Shown here in pieces: positions 1 to 9,584 of a stretch of DNA of 64,000 nt. Source of the stretch: Streptomyces sp. Y2F8-2 (GTDB lineage: Bacteria > Actinomycetota > Actinomycetes > Streptomycetales > Streptomycetaceae); the NCBI RefSeq assembly GCF_014905555.1, contig NZ_BNGS01000012.1, forward strand, positions 62,001-126,000, given 5' to 3'. How positions within the stretch are numbered: the first letter of the stretch is position 1; each line of letters begins with the position of its first letter. Below the pieces are notes generated by a model. The model was given only the letters and a program-made list of their open reading frames with translations. It searched no databases and was not told the origin of the DNA. The translations under genes were made by a program, and so were the position numbers.

Positions 1-266
1 CTGCAGACCGTGGCCCGCCGCTCCGGGGTCCATCCCGACCTCATCCGCCGGTTCGTCGCTCTGGGCCTGGTCGAGGCCGAGCGCGACGCCTCCGGAGGGC
101 TGGTGTTCGAACCCACGGCACCGGCCGCCCTTGCCCGCGTCCAGCGGCTGCGCACCGGGCTGTGCCTCAACTACGCATCCATCGGCCTGGTGCTCGACCT
201 GCTGGACCGCATCAGCATGCTCGAAGCCGCCCTGCGCCGCGCCGGTACGAGGAGTGAAACACCCCC

Positions 267-276
<10 letters not shown>
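1..276 (+). CDS. CbpM-like MerR-type chaperone modulator, 5' end outside window
   Basis: The reading frame is open from the first base, so the true start lies upstream; the visible part is about 91 residues. It shows a MerR-like helix with the stretch VHPDLIRRFVALGLVE, then a C-terminal leucine-rich helix ending in SMLEAALRRAG. In this family such small proteins bind DnaJ/CbpA-type co-chaperones and modulate them. The frame overlaps the clpB start by 10 nt, which suggests translational coupling and a dnaJ/cbpA gene just outside the window. The family call rests on the helix pattern plus the clpB context. Confidence 0.7.
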
Positions 277-2902
<2,626 letters not shown>

Positions 2903-2906
<4 letters not shown>

Positions 2907-3349
2907 GCACGATGCAGGCGACGACCGTCAGTTGTCCCCACTGCGGGCGGACCAACCGGGTGCCCGTGGCCGCGGAGGGCCGCCCCAAGTGCGGCCACTG
3001 CAAGCAGCCCCTGCCGTGGATGGTGGACGCGGGCGACGACGACTTCACCGAGGTCGCCGAGCGGGCCGACGTCCCCGTCGTGGTCGACCTGTGGGCCACC
3101 TGGTGCGGCCCCTGCCGCATGGTCAGTCCGGCGCTGGAGAAGGTGGCCACCGACCTCGCCGGCCGCATCAAACTCGTCAAGGTCGACGTCGACAAGAACC
3201 CGCGACTGTCGCAGCGTTTCGGGGTCCAGGCCGTACCGACACTGCTGATCCTCGACCGGGGCGAGACGGTCGCCCGGCAGGCGGGGGCGGCGCCCGCCCC
3301 CGCTCTGCGCCGGTGGGTGGAACAGTCGATCACCGCCCGGAAAGGGTGA
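2903..3349 (+). CDS. thioredoxin with N-terminal zinc ribbon (TrxC type)
   Basis: Small cytoplasmic dithiol-disulfide oxidoreductase. The active site WCGPC is at residues 67-71, followed by the cis-proline region VQAVPTLLIL. The N terminus carries two CxxC pairs (C11/C14 and C30/C33), the zinc-binding arrangement of E. coli Trx2. The 148-residue length fits that subclass. The start overlaps the clpB stop and the gene is followed closely by a zinc-finger gene and a TrxR-like flavoprotein. It probably repairs oxidised cysteines in heat-damaged substrates, although the physiological reductant is not shown by sequence. Confidence 0.92.
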
Positions 3350-3354
3350 TCCGG

Positions 3355-3618
3355 ATGACCCTGCATGCAGACCCCCACCTCGCGCTCGTCCGGCCGGTCA
3401 AGCCGCTGACCCCAGAAGGGTGTCAGGAGTGTCTGATGCTCGGCTCCCCGTGGGTCCACCTGAGGCTCTGCCTGACCTGCGGGCACGTCGGCTGCTGTGA
3501 CTCCTCGCCGAACAAGCACGCGCGCAGGCACGCAGCTGCCGACGCCCATCCGATCGTGCAGTCGTTCCAGCCCGACGAGGATTGGCGCTGGTGCTACGTT
3601 CACGAGGCGTTCGTCTGA
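3355..3618 (+). CDS. UBP-type zinc finger domain protein
   Basis: An 87-residue protein made almost entirely of one zf-UBP domain. Zinc-ligand pattern: C23/C26, C39/C42, C47/C48, H55 and H59, with the motif LTCGHVGCCDSS. In eukaryotes this fold binds the free C terminus of ubiquitin. Streptomyces lacks canonical ubiquitin, so the bacterial role is unknown. The start ATG lies 5 nt after the thioredoxin stop, and its TGA overlaps the ATG of the next gene. It is therefore an integral member of the chaperone/redox operon. Confidence 0.85.
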   Translation: MTLHADPHLALVRPVKPLTPEGCQECLMLGSPWVHLRLCLTCGHVGCCDSSPNKHARRHAAADAHPIVQSFQPDEDWRWCYVHEAFV

Positions 3619-5432
3619 TGTCCGGCCGCCAGTCGCTGCCGGGCGAAGAACCGGTGCCGGAGAAGGCGGACGAGGCCGCCTTCTGGGAGACCCCGGACAT
3701 CTACGGCGCGTATCCGCGCCTCACGGAGGACCAGATAGCACGTCTGGCGGAGCACGGGCAACGCCGGAGCATGGCTCCGAACGACGTGCTGATCCGGGAG
3801 GGGGAGCGCTGCGAGACGTTCTTCGTCGTCCTCAGCGGTTCCGTCGCCGTCGTCGAGGACTACGGCACTCCCGAGGAGCACGTGCTGCGCGTGCACGGCC
3901 CCGGTCGCTTCATCGGCGAACTCGGCCTGCTGTACGGACAAGTGGCCTTCTACACCGCTGTCGCCAGGGAGCCGGGCGAGGTCCTTGTCGTCTCCTTGGA
4001 CCAGTTGCGCCACCTGGTGTCCCAGGACTCCACCATCGGGGACATCGTGCTGCGCGCCTGTCTGGGCCGTCGCGCGCTGCTCGTCGGACAGGGCGCCGGC
4101 TTCCGCATCATCGGCTCGCGCTACTCGCCCGACACCAGACGGCTGCGCGAGTTCGCCGTCCGCAACCGGCTGCCGCACCGCTGGATCGACCTGGAGACCG
4201 ACGAGGAGGCCGAGGAGCTGCTGCGCCGCTTCGGCGTCAGCCCGGAGGAGACACCGCTCGTCATCTGGCGGGACACCACCCTGTTGCGCAACCCCAGCAA
4301 CGCGGAACTGGCCCGGCTCATCGGCCTGCCGTCACTACCCGCCGGAAACCGCCACGGCGACGTCCTCATCGTGGGCTCCGGACCCGCCGGCCTCGCTGCC
4401 GCGGTGTACGCCGCCTCCGAGGGCCTGAGCACCACGGTGGTGGAGGCGATGGCCACCGGCGGCCAGGCCGGCACGTCGTCCCGCATCGAGAATCTGCTCG
4501 GCTTCCCATCCGGCATCTCCGGCGCCGAACTCACCGAACGCGCCGTGCTCCAGGCCGACAAGTTCGGCGCCAGGATCAGCCTTCCGCTGGAGGCGACCGG
4601 TCTCCATCCCAAGGACGACGACCACTACGTGGTGGCGTTCGCCGACGGCAGCGAGATCGCCGCCCGCGCCGTCGTCCTGGCCATGGGTGCCCGCTACCGC
4701 CGGCTCCAGGTGCCCGGCATCGAACGCCTGGAGGGAACGAGCGTGCACTACTCGGCGACCGTCTACGAGGCCCAGCAGTGCCGCACCGACCCGGTGGCCG
4801 TCGTCGGCGGAGGCAACTCGGCGGGCCAGGCGGTGCTGTTCCTCGCCGGATACGCACCGAAGGTGCACCTGCTGGTCCGAGGAGCCGGCCTTGAGGCCAA
4901 CATGTCCCGCTACCTGGTCGACCAGGTCGAGCGCCATCCGCGGGTGGAGGTCATGCTGCACACCGAGGTCACCGAGGTCATCGGCCAGGAAGCGCTGGAG
5001 GAGCTCGACGTGGTCGACAACCGCACGGGCGGGCACCGCCGGCTCGCGGTACGGAGCCTGTTCGTCTTCACCGGCGCCGACCCTCACACCGAGTGGCTCG
5101 CCGGCATCATCGCCCTCGACTCCCGCGGCTTCGTCCTCACCGGGCCGGAGGCTCAGGAAGCCTGCGCCTCCCCCGAGGTGTGGCACGGCCGCGGGCGCTC
5201 GTGCATGACCCTGGAGGCCAGCCTGCCCGGGGTCTTCGCGGTCGGGGACGTCCGCAGCGGCTCGGTGAAGCGGGTGGCCTCCGCGGCCGGTGAGGGCGCG
5301 ATGGCCATCCACTTCGTGCACCGGCACCTGGGGCACTCGGCCGTACCCGGCACCACCGGCACGTCAGCTGTCGCGGGCCACTCGGACGTCTCCCCACGCA
5401 TACGTCACAAGGAGTCCGCATGGCTCGCATGA
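3618..5432 (+). CDS. cyclic-nucleotide-binding / redox-domain / TrxR-like FAD oxidoreductase fusion
   Basis: A 604-residue three-part flavoprotein. Residues about 30-150 form a cNMP-binding domain (VLSGSVAVVEDYG, GRFIGELGLLYG). Residues about 155-245 resemble a glutaredoxin-like domain. Residues about 248-570 are a TrxR-type module with the FAD site GSGPAG near 252, MATGGQAG, and the NADPH site VVGGGNSAGQ near 395. The CATC redox motif that normally precedes the NADPH motif is absent; the equivalent stretch reads HYSATVYEAQQC. It may not reduce thioredoxin by the usual route. Start ATG 3618 overlaps the stop of the zinc-finger gene (TGATG). A longer upstream start exists in frame but lies inside that gene. 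Confidence 0.85.
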   Translation: MSGRQSLPGEEPVPEKADEAAFWETPDIYGAYPRLTEDQIARLAEHGQRRSMAPNDVLIREGERCETFFVVLSGSVAVVEDYGTPEEHVLRVHGPGRFIGELGLLYGQVAFYTAVAREPGEVLVVSLDQLRHLVSQDSTIGDIVLRACLGRRALLVGQGAGFRIIGSRYSPDTRRLREFAVRNRLPHRWIDLETDEEAEELLRRFGVSPEETPLVIWRDTTLLRNPSNAELARLIGLPSLPAGNRHGDVLIVGSGPAGLAAAVYAASEGLSTTVVEAMATGGQAGTSSRIENLLGFPSGISGAELTERAVLQADKFGARISLPLEATGLHPKDDDHYVVAFADGSEIAARAVVLAMGARYRRLQVPGIERLEGTSVHYSATVYEAQQCRTDPVAVVGGGNSAGQAVLFLAGYAPKVHLLVRGAGLEANMSRYLVDQVERHPRVEVMLHTEVTEVIGQEALEELDVVDNRTGGHRRLAVRSLFVFTGADPHTEWLAGIIALDSRGFVLTGPEAQEACASPEVWHGRGRSCMTLEASLPGVFAVGDVRSGSVKRVASAAGEGAMAIHFVHRHLGHSAVPGTTGTSAVAGHSDVSPRIRHKESAWLA

Positions 5433-5435
5433 CGC

Positions 5436-5981
5436 ATGGCGGACGACGAGATCACGAGAAGGAAGAAGGAGGCGATGGCGATGGCCATGCCCGTCCGGCG
5501 CCACCGCGGTGGCGGCCTGCAGGAACGGCCCGTCTGGGCACCCACCCCTCTCAACCCCCTGGTCGAGTTCGACGAACTGCTCAACCAGATGAGCGGCCTG
5601 CTGGAGTCGACGGTGGGCGCGGCACCCGCGGTTGCGTGGACGCCACTCGCGGACGTGTCGGAGTCCGAGGACGCGTTCCACATAGAGATCGAACTCCCCG
5701 GTGTGAAGAGCAAGGACATTGACGTAGAGGCCAACGGTCCCGAACTCGTGGTCACCGGAGAGATCAAGGAGCGGGAACGCAAGGGTGTCCTGCGCCGCAG
5801 CACCCGCCGCGTCGGAGCCTTCGAGTACCGTTTGCGGCTGCCCGGAGAACTGGACACCCACAAGATCAAGGCTGAGATGCAGGACGGAGTGCTCAGCATC
5901 ACCGTCCCCAAGGCCGACGTCGCAAAGCCGCGACACGTCGAGATCACCGAGAGGAGTGAAAGTACCGAGAGCAGCGGCTGA
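5436..5981 (+). CDS. Hsp20/alpha-crystallin small heat shock protein
   Basis: Holdase chaperone that binds unfolding proteins in the cytoplasm. The alpha-crystallin domain spans roughly residues 60-160, with ELPGVKSKDIDVEANG and GVLSITVPK as family signatures. The upstream AAGGAG (5408-5413) sits 22 nt before ATG 5436, which is far. A second site, AAGGAGG at 5466-5472, lies just before in-frame ATGs at 5475, 5481 and 5487, so the protein may start at MPVRRHRGGG. The gene follows the TrxR-like stop by 3 nt and closes the coupled chaperone/redox operon. Confidence 0.93.
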   Translation: MADDEITRRKKEAMAMAMPVRRHRGGGLQERPVWAPTPLNPLVEFDELLNQMSGLLESTVGAAPAVAWTPLADVSESEDAFHIEIELPGVKSKDIDVEANGPELVVTGEIKERERKGVLRRSTRRVGAFEYRLRLPGELDTHKIKAEMQDGVLSITVPKADVAKPRHVEITERSESTESSG

Positions 5982-6264
5982 GACGCGAGCGCCGCGGTTC
6001 CGGGCACCCATCCGGCACTGCGGCCGGGTCGGCGCCCCTCACGGCGGCGGAGACGCGCTACGCGACTCCCCACCGTTGGTGGTTTTTCCTGCTGGTCTCG
6101 CTGACGTTCTTCGTGGCGTACGCGGGAGCGAACCAGGTCCGCCTGACGGTGAGCGAGGTCCTGAAATCGCCGACCGCACCGCCCGCCGCCGGGAGTAGGA
6201 GCGCGCCGGAGCCCGCCGTTACCGCCCGGGCACCGGACCGGGCAGCACCCTGTATTCGCCGAGG
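5982..6264. other. gap with a possible membrane-peptide remnant
   Basis: No well-supported gene. One plus frame (about 6053-6343) is open and encodes a strong hydrophobic stretch, HRWWFFLLVSLTFFVAYAG, followed by a Pro/Ala-rich tail, with GC-rich third positions. The only usual start codon (GTG 6113) lies inside the hydrophobic segment and there is no ribosome-binding site. It looks like the remains of a small one-helix membrane protein, or an unannotatable start. Low certainty. Confidence 0.25.
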
Positions 6265-6543
6265 ATGGCCGGCACCGCGGGCACGGCAAGTCGTACGTCC
6301 GCCACGGCCGGACAACGCCTCGACGACGAGATCGAACAGATGACCCACGCGCTCCAAGAAGCCGGCCCGACGAGCGGCGACCGACTCGAACAGGCGGTGG
6401 GCGGCCGTTCCTGGGGCTCCGGGCGTTTGCGCCGTGCCCTGCGTGAGTCTCGGGCCAAGGGCGTTGCGAACGGCAGCTACGCGCCGGCGGACGGACCCGG
6501 CCGCCCCGACGGCGCACCGGGCGCCCCCCATGACCAGCGGTGA
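6265..6543 (+). CDS. small hypothetical protein, winged-helix-like
   Basis: A 92-residue ORF with GC-rich third positions. The central part reads as a short helical domain: LDDEIEQMTHALQEAGPTSG, then LEQAVGGRSWGSGRLRRALR and a basic stretch ending in GSYAP. This layout recalls small winged-helix-like proteins common in actinobacteria, but I cannot name the family. No clear ribosome-binding site precedes ATG 6265. It lies 22 nt before the DUF2267 gene. The C terminus is low complexity and may not be functional. Confidence 0.5.
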   Translation: MAGTAGTASRTSATAGQRLDDEIEQMTHALQEAGPTSGDRLEQAVGGRSWGSGRLRRALRESRAKGVANGSYAPADGPGRPDGAPGAPHDQR

Positions 6544-6565
6544 CCAAGGCAGAAGGAAGTCAACT

Positions 6566-6958
6566 ATGAAATACGATGGGTTCCTCGCCCGTGTGCGCGA
6601 GCGAGGCGAATACAACGACCAGGACGAAGCCGCGGACGTCACCAACGCCGTGCTCGAAGTGCTGGCCCAACGGATCAGCCCGGGAGAGGTCAAGGACCTC
6701 GCATCCCAGCTGCCCGGCCCGCTGGGACAAGTCCTGGACCATGCCGCGCCGCAGCAGGCGCGAAGCTTCGGGATCGAAGAGTTCTACCGCCGGGTCGCCG
6801 AGCGCACCCATGCCCGACCTCGTACGGCGCAGTGGGACGCCAGCGCGGTCCTGACCACCGTCGCCGACGCTGTCACCGGCGGAGAGCTGAATCAGATCAT
6901 CAGCCAGCTCCCCTCCAGTTACGCGGTCCTGTTCGGCAAGGCCGACCTCGCGGACTGA
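6566..6958 (+). CDS. DUF2267 domain protein
   Basis: A 130-residue protein matching DUF2267 by pattern: MKYDGFLARVRERG at the N terminus, then a helical repeat with VLEVLAQRISPGEVKDLASQ, and a second similar unit with VADAVTGGELNQIISQLPSS. Each unit ends in a 'xxQLP' motif, so the protein appears to be two related helical halves. The molecular function is unknown. ATG 6566 has AGAAGGAAG 8 nt upstream and fits better than the longer in-frame start. The location after hsp20 suggests general stress expression. Confidence 0.85.
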   Translation: MKYDGFLARVRERGEYNDQDEAADVTNAVLEVLAQRISPGEVKDLASQLPGPLGQVLDHAAPQQARSFGIEEFYRRVAERTHARPRTAQWDASAVLTTVADAVTGGELNQIISQLPSSYAVLFGKADLAD

Positions 6959-7706
6959 GCCCGTGAGGGGCGTTGGCTGCTGAGCGTGATGATCGTCTGA
7001 CAGTTCTATGGGATGGATTTTCGTGGTTCTCCAGCTCGCATTCCGTCGGTTCCCCTTTCTGTGACAGCAGCGCCTGGGAAGGTACGACGGACAGGTGCCA
7101 ACCACGTCCAACTTATGCGTTCGAAGGGCCGGCTGCCGGCACAGGACCGCCGGTCGCTGAGCAGTGCCAGCATCGGCCGGTCCACCGAGCACGCCTGCGA
7201 CGGCGGGCAGCGCAGGCGCTGTCGTTGTCCCGCGGACAGCCGACCCAGCAGTCCGGCCCGATGGCTGGCTCCTCCAATGCGGCGACAACCTGGACCAGGG
7301 CATGTTTGAGTCCCACGCCGTCACGCTGGTGGCGTCGCTCATCCTCGGCAAGGCGGCTTTCGGCCCGTCCGGCCCGGTGTTTCCCCCGCTCGTACCTGCG
7401 ATCGGCGTGGTCACGGCGGTCATTGGGGTCCTGACCGTCACGCGGCGCGCCCAACTTCTCATAACTGACGTATCGTCAAGCAAGTCAGCGTCTGATCAGC
7501 ATCAGTCCCCAGAGGGTCTTCCTGGCAGACGTCTGATCGGCGGCGTCACAACAGCCTGGTTCGCACGGAAATGCAGGCAGGGAACCCTGTCGTCTGAATG
7601 AAGCGATGTTCCTCACAATCATCAACTCCGACGCGTGCCGGTGTACAGTAAAGACCGCCCTTGACCTGCACAAAGCAGGCAGGGAGCCGTCTTTCAGGAG
7701 TCCAAA
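6959..7706. other. 748-nt gap: relic sequence and panD upstream region
   Basis: No intact gene found. The sequence is less GC-rich than its surroundings and the frames are short or broken. Part of it (7278-7448) is a recognisable relic of a membrane pyrophosphatase, listed separately. The motif GTCTGA recurs at about 6989, 7489, 7531 and 7591. The last 80 nt should hold the panD promoter, with a possible -10-like TACAGT at 7645-7650. Confidence 0.5.
7278..7448 (+). pseudogene. fragment of membrane-bound proton-pumping pyrophosphatase (hppA relic)
   Basis: In one plus frame about 55 residues read like the core of an H+-PPase: QCGDNLDQGMFESHAVTLVA, then LILGKAAFGPSG and LVPAIGVVTAVIGV. From family knowledge this matches the conserved segment around 'DNVGDCAGMAADLFESYAVTLVAALILGKAAFG'-type sequence (intact enzymes are about 750-800 residues). 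The upstream GDNVGDxAGMxAD metal-binding part is eroded and both flanks lose similarity. It must be a non-functional relic. A full-length hppA probably exists elsewhere in the genome. Confidence 0.65.
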
Positions 7707-8129
7707 GTGCTGCGTACTCTGTTCAAGTCCAAGATCCACCGTGCCACCGTCACCCAGGCCGACCTGCACTACGTGGGATCGGTGACCATCGACGCCGATC
7801 TCCTCGACGCCGCCGACCTGCTCCCCGGGGAGCTGGTCCACATCGTCGACATCACCAACGGTGCCCGCCTGGAGACGTACGTCATCGAGGGCGAACGCGG
7901 CTCGGGTGTCATCGGCATCAACGGAGCCGCGGCCCACCTGGTCCACCCCGGCGACCTCGTGATCATCATCAGCTACGCCCAGGTCTCCGACGCCGAGGCA
8001 CGGAGCCTGCGGCCGCGGGTGGTGCACGTGGACGGTGAGAACCGGATCGTGGCCCTGGGCGCCGACCCGTCCGCCCCGGTACCGGGATCGGACCAGGAGC
8101 GCAGTCCGCAGGCCGTGGCCGCCGGGTGA
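7707..8129 (+). CDS. panD: aspartate 1-decarboxylase (pyruvoyl-dependent)
   Basis: Makes beta-alanine from L-aspartate for pantothenate and coenzyme A synthesis. The 140-residue proenzyme has the self-cleavage site Gly24-Ser25 in HYVGSVTID, Lys9 and Tyr58, all as in characterised PanD. Cleavage creates the pyruvoyl group on the alpha chain. The start is GTG 7707, with AGGAG at about 7698. The last codons overlap the GTG of the racemase-like gene (GTGA), so the two are co-translated. The C-terminal 25 residues are an acidic/Pro-rich extension beyond the E. coli length. Confidence 0.96.
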   Translation: MLRTLFKSKIHRATVTQADLHYVGSVTIDADLLDAADLLPGELVHIVDITNGARLETYVIEGERGSGVIGINGAAAHLVHPGDLVIIISYAQVSDAEARSLRPRVVHVDGENRIVALGADPSAPVPGSDQERSPQAVAAG

Positions 8130-8815
8130 CCCCGCACACCGGCCCGCTCGCCCTGCTGCACACCTCGCCGGTCCACGTCCCCGTCTTCGAGACCCTGCGC
8201 GACGCGGCCCATCCGGGGCTCGGCCTGACGCACCACGTGGCGACGGAGCTGTTGGACCGCGCCCGCGCGTACGGCCCGGGCGTCGTGGCCGACGACGTCC
8301 GGGACGTCCTGCGAGGGGCCGCCGCGGCGGGCGCACGCGCCGTGCTGTGCACCTGCTCGACCATCGGCGCGGTCGCCGAGCGCGCGGACGTCGGTGTGCC
8401 GGTGCTGCGCGTGGACCGGCCGATGGCCGCGGCCGCGGTGGCCACAGGGCCCCGGATCGTCGTCGTAGCCGCGCTGGAGAGCACCCTCGAGCCGACCGTC
8501 GCCCTGGTGCGCGAGGAGGCGGTGGGCCGAGGTCACGTCGAACCGCGCACCCTGCTCGTCGACGACGCATGGGCGCGTTTCGAGGCCGGGGACACCGACG
8601 GCTACCTCCGCCTGATCGCCGACGCCGCCGACTCGGTCACCGACGCCGACGCGATCGTCCTCGCCCAGGCGTCCATGGCCCCGGCCCGGCACCTGACCGC
8701 GACCACCGTCCCCGTCCTGTCGAGCCCGGAGCTCGGACTCGCCGCTGCGGCCACCGCAGCGGCACATGGTTCTCGGAACGGTTCACGCGGCCCTCGGAAC
8801 GGTTCACACGGCTGA
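8126..8815 (+). CDS. Asp/Glu/hydantoin racemase-family protein
   Basis: A 229-residue protein of the aspartate/glutamate racemase superfamily. The first catalytic cysteine region is clear: AVLCTCSTIG with C75 and C77. The second half-site, normally a Cys before a Thr/His, reads AIVLAQASMAP and has no cysteine, so a two-base racemase mechanism is doubtful. It may act as an isomerase or decarboxylase-like member. The start overlaps the panD stop, which suggests a role around aspartate or beta-alanine. The C terminus ends in low-complexity Gly/Ser/Arg/Asn. Confidence 0.75.
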   Translation: MTPHTGPLALLHTSPVHVPVFETLRDAAHPGLGLTHHVATELLDRARAYGPGVVADDVRDVLRGAAAAGARAVLCTCSTIGAVAERADVGVPVLRVDRPMAAAAVATGPRIVVVAALESTLEPTVALVREEAVGRGHVEPRTLLVDDAWARFEAGDTDGYLRLIADAADSVTDADAIVLAQASMAPARHLTATTVPVLSSPELGLAAAATAAAHGSRNGSRGPRNGSHG

Positions 8816-8974
8816 CCGGTGGCGGCGCCGCCGTGCGCTGTGCCCGGCCGGCCGCGGCGGACCGCGGTGGCCCGGTCGGGCCCCGGCCCGTCCCGCAACG
8901 GGGTGAGTGCCCGTACGGCGCCCGGGTACCCGGGGGACAAGTCCAGGCCGACGTACGACTGGCTGGAGGACACG

Positions 8975-9340
8975 ATGACGCATCCGCTCCCCGATCCCGC
9001 ACAGCCGGGACCACCACCCGGACCGGGACCGACCCCGGGACCGGAGCCGACCCCCGAACCGGGCCCCGCGCCGGGGCCTGAGCCCGCACCCCCGGAACCG
9101 GGACCCGCGCCACCGGGACCCGAGCCGACACCTCCGGCACCCGGCCCCACGCCCCCGGGACCCGAGCCGGTGCCGCCGGGACCGGGTCCGGACCGCCCGC
9201 ACCCCGAACCGGGCCCCGACCGCCCGCACCCCGGCCCGGGGCCGGTGCCCACGCCGGAGCCGCCCCCGTCGCCGATCCCGAAACCGCCGGGCCCGGACCC
9301 CGTCCCCGAACCCGGAGAACCGGGGCCGCCCCTTTCGTAG
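8975..9340 (+). CDS. proline/glycine/glutamate-rich repeat protein
   Basis: A 121-residue protein made of PGP, PEP and PTP-type short repeats (for example GPEPTPEPGPAPGPEP), with no signal peptide, membrane segment or cysteine. ATG 8975 has a strong ribosome-binding site GGAGGA at 8965-8970, which argues for real translation. The function is unknown; such sequences form extended polyproline structures. It lies 159 nt after the racemase-like gene and is followed by a strong hairpin at 9366-9403. Low-complexity coding of this kind can also be a spurious call in GC-rich DNA. Confidence 0.55.
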   Translation: MTHPLPDPAQPGPPPGPGPTPGPEPTPEPGPAPGPEPAPPEPGPAPPGPEPTPPAPGPTPPGPEPVPPGPGPDRPHPEPGPDRPHPGPGPVPTPEPPPSPIPKPPGPDPVPEPGEPGPPLS

Positions 9341-9365
9341 GACGCCCCGACACGGAAAGCACACC

Positions 9366-9403
9366 GGCCCGGTGCACGGGCGGAAACCCCCGTGCACCGG
9401 GCC
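9366..9403. terminator. strong intrinsic hairpin between convergent genes
   Basis: Perfect 15-bp inverted repeat, GGCCCGGTGCACGGG at 9366-9380 and its complement at 9389-9403, with an 8-nt loop. It lies 25 nt after the proline-rich gene on the plus strand and 181 nt past the gnd stop on the minus strand, and could end transcription from both sides. There is no U-tract, as is usual in Streptomyces. Confidence 0.75.
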
Positions 9404-9477
9404 ACTGCCGTCTCCGGCCACTCCGCGGCCACTGCCGTACCCGGACGCCGACGGACGGGCACGCCGGCGTCCGGCGA

Positions 9478-9572
9478 CCCCAGAGCCGCCCGCCCCCGAA
9501 GCCCCCGAGGCGCCCACCCCCGAAGCCCCCGAGCCCGCCGCCCCCGAAGCCCCGAGCCGCCCGGCCTCTGAG
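9478..9572. repeat. degenerate CCCCCGAAGCCCC direct repeats downstream of gnd
   Basis: The unit GCCCCCGAAGCCCC(GAG) recurs at least three times between the hairpin at 9366-9403 and the end of gnd. Read on the plus strand it would encode a PEAPxPEAP-type string similar in style to the proline-rich gene upstream, but with no start or ribosome-binding site. It probably arose by slippage in GC-rich DNA. Confidence 0.5.
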
Positions 9573-9584
9573 CCGCCCTGCGCC

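Noticed and set aside
7164..7601. 145-codon frame containing the pyrophosphatase-like segment as an active gene
   Set aside because: Only the centre matches H+-PPase; an enzyme of this family needs 15 or more helices.
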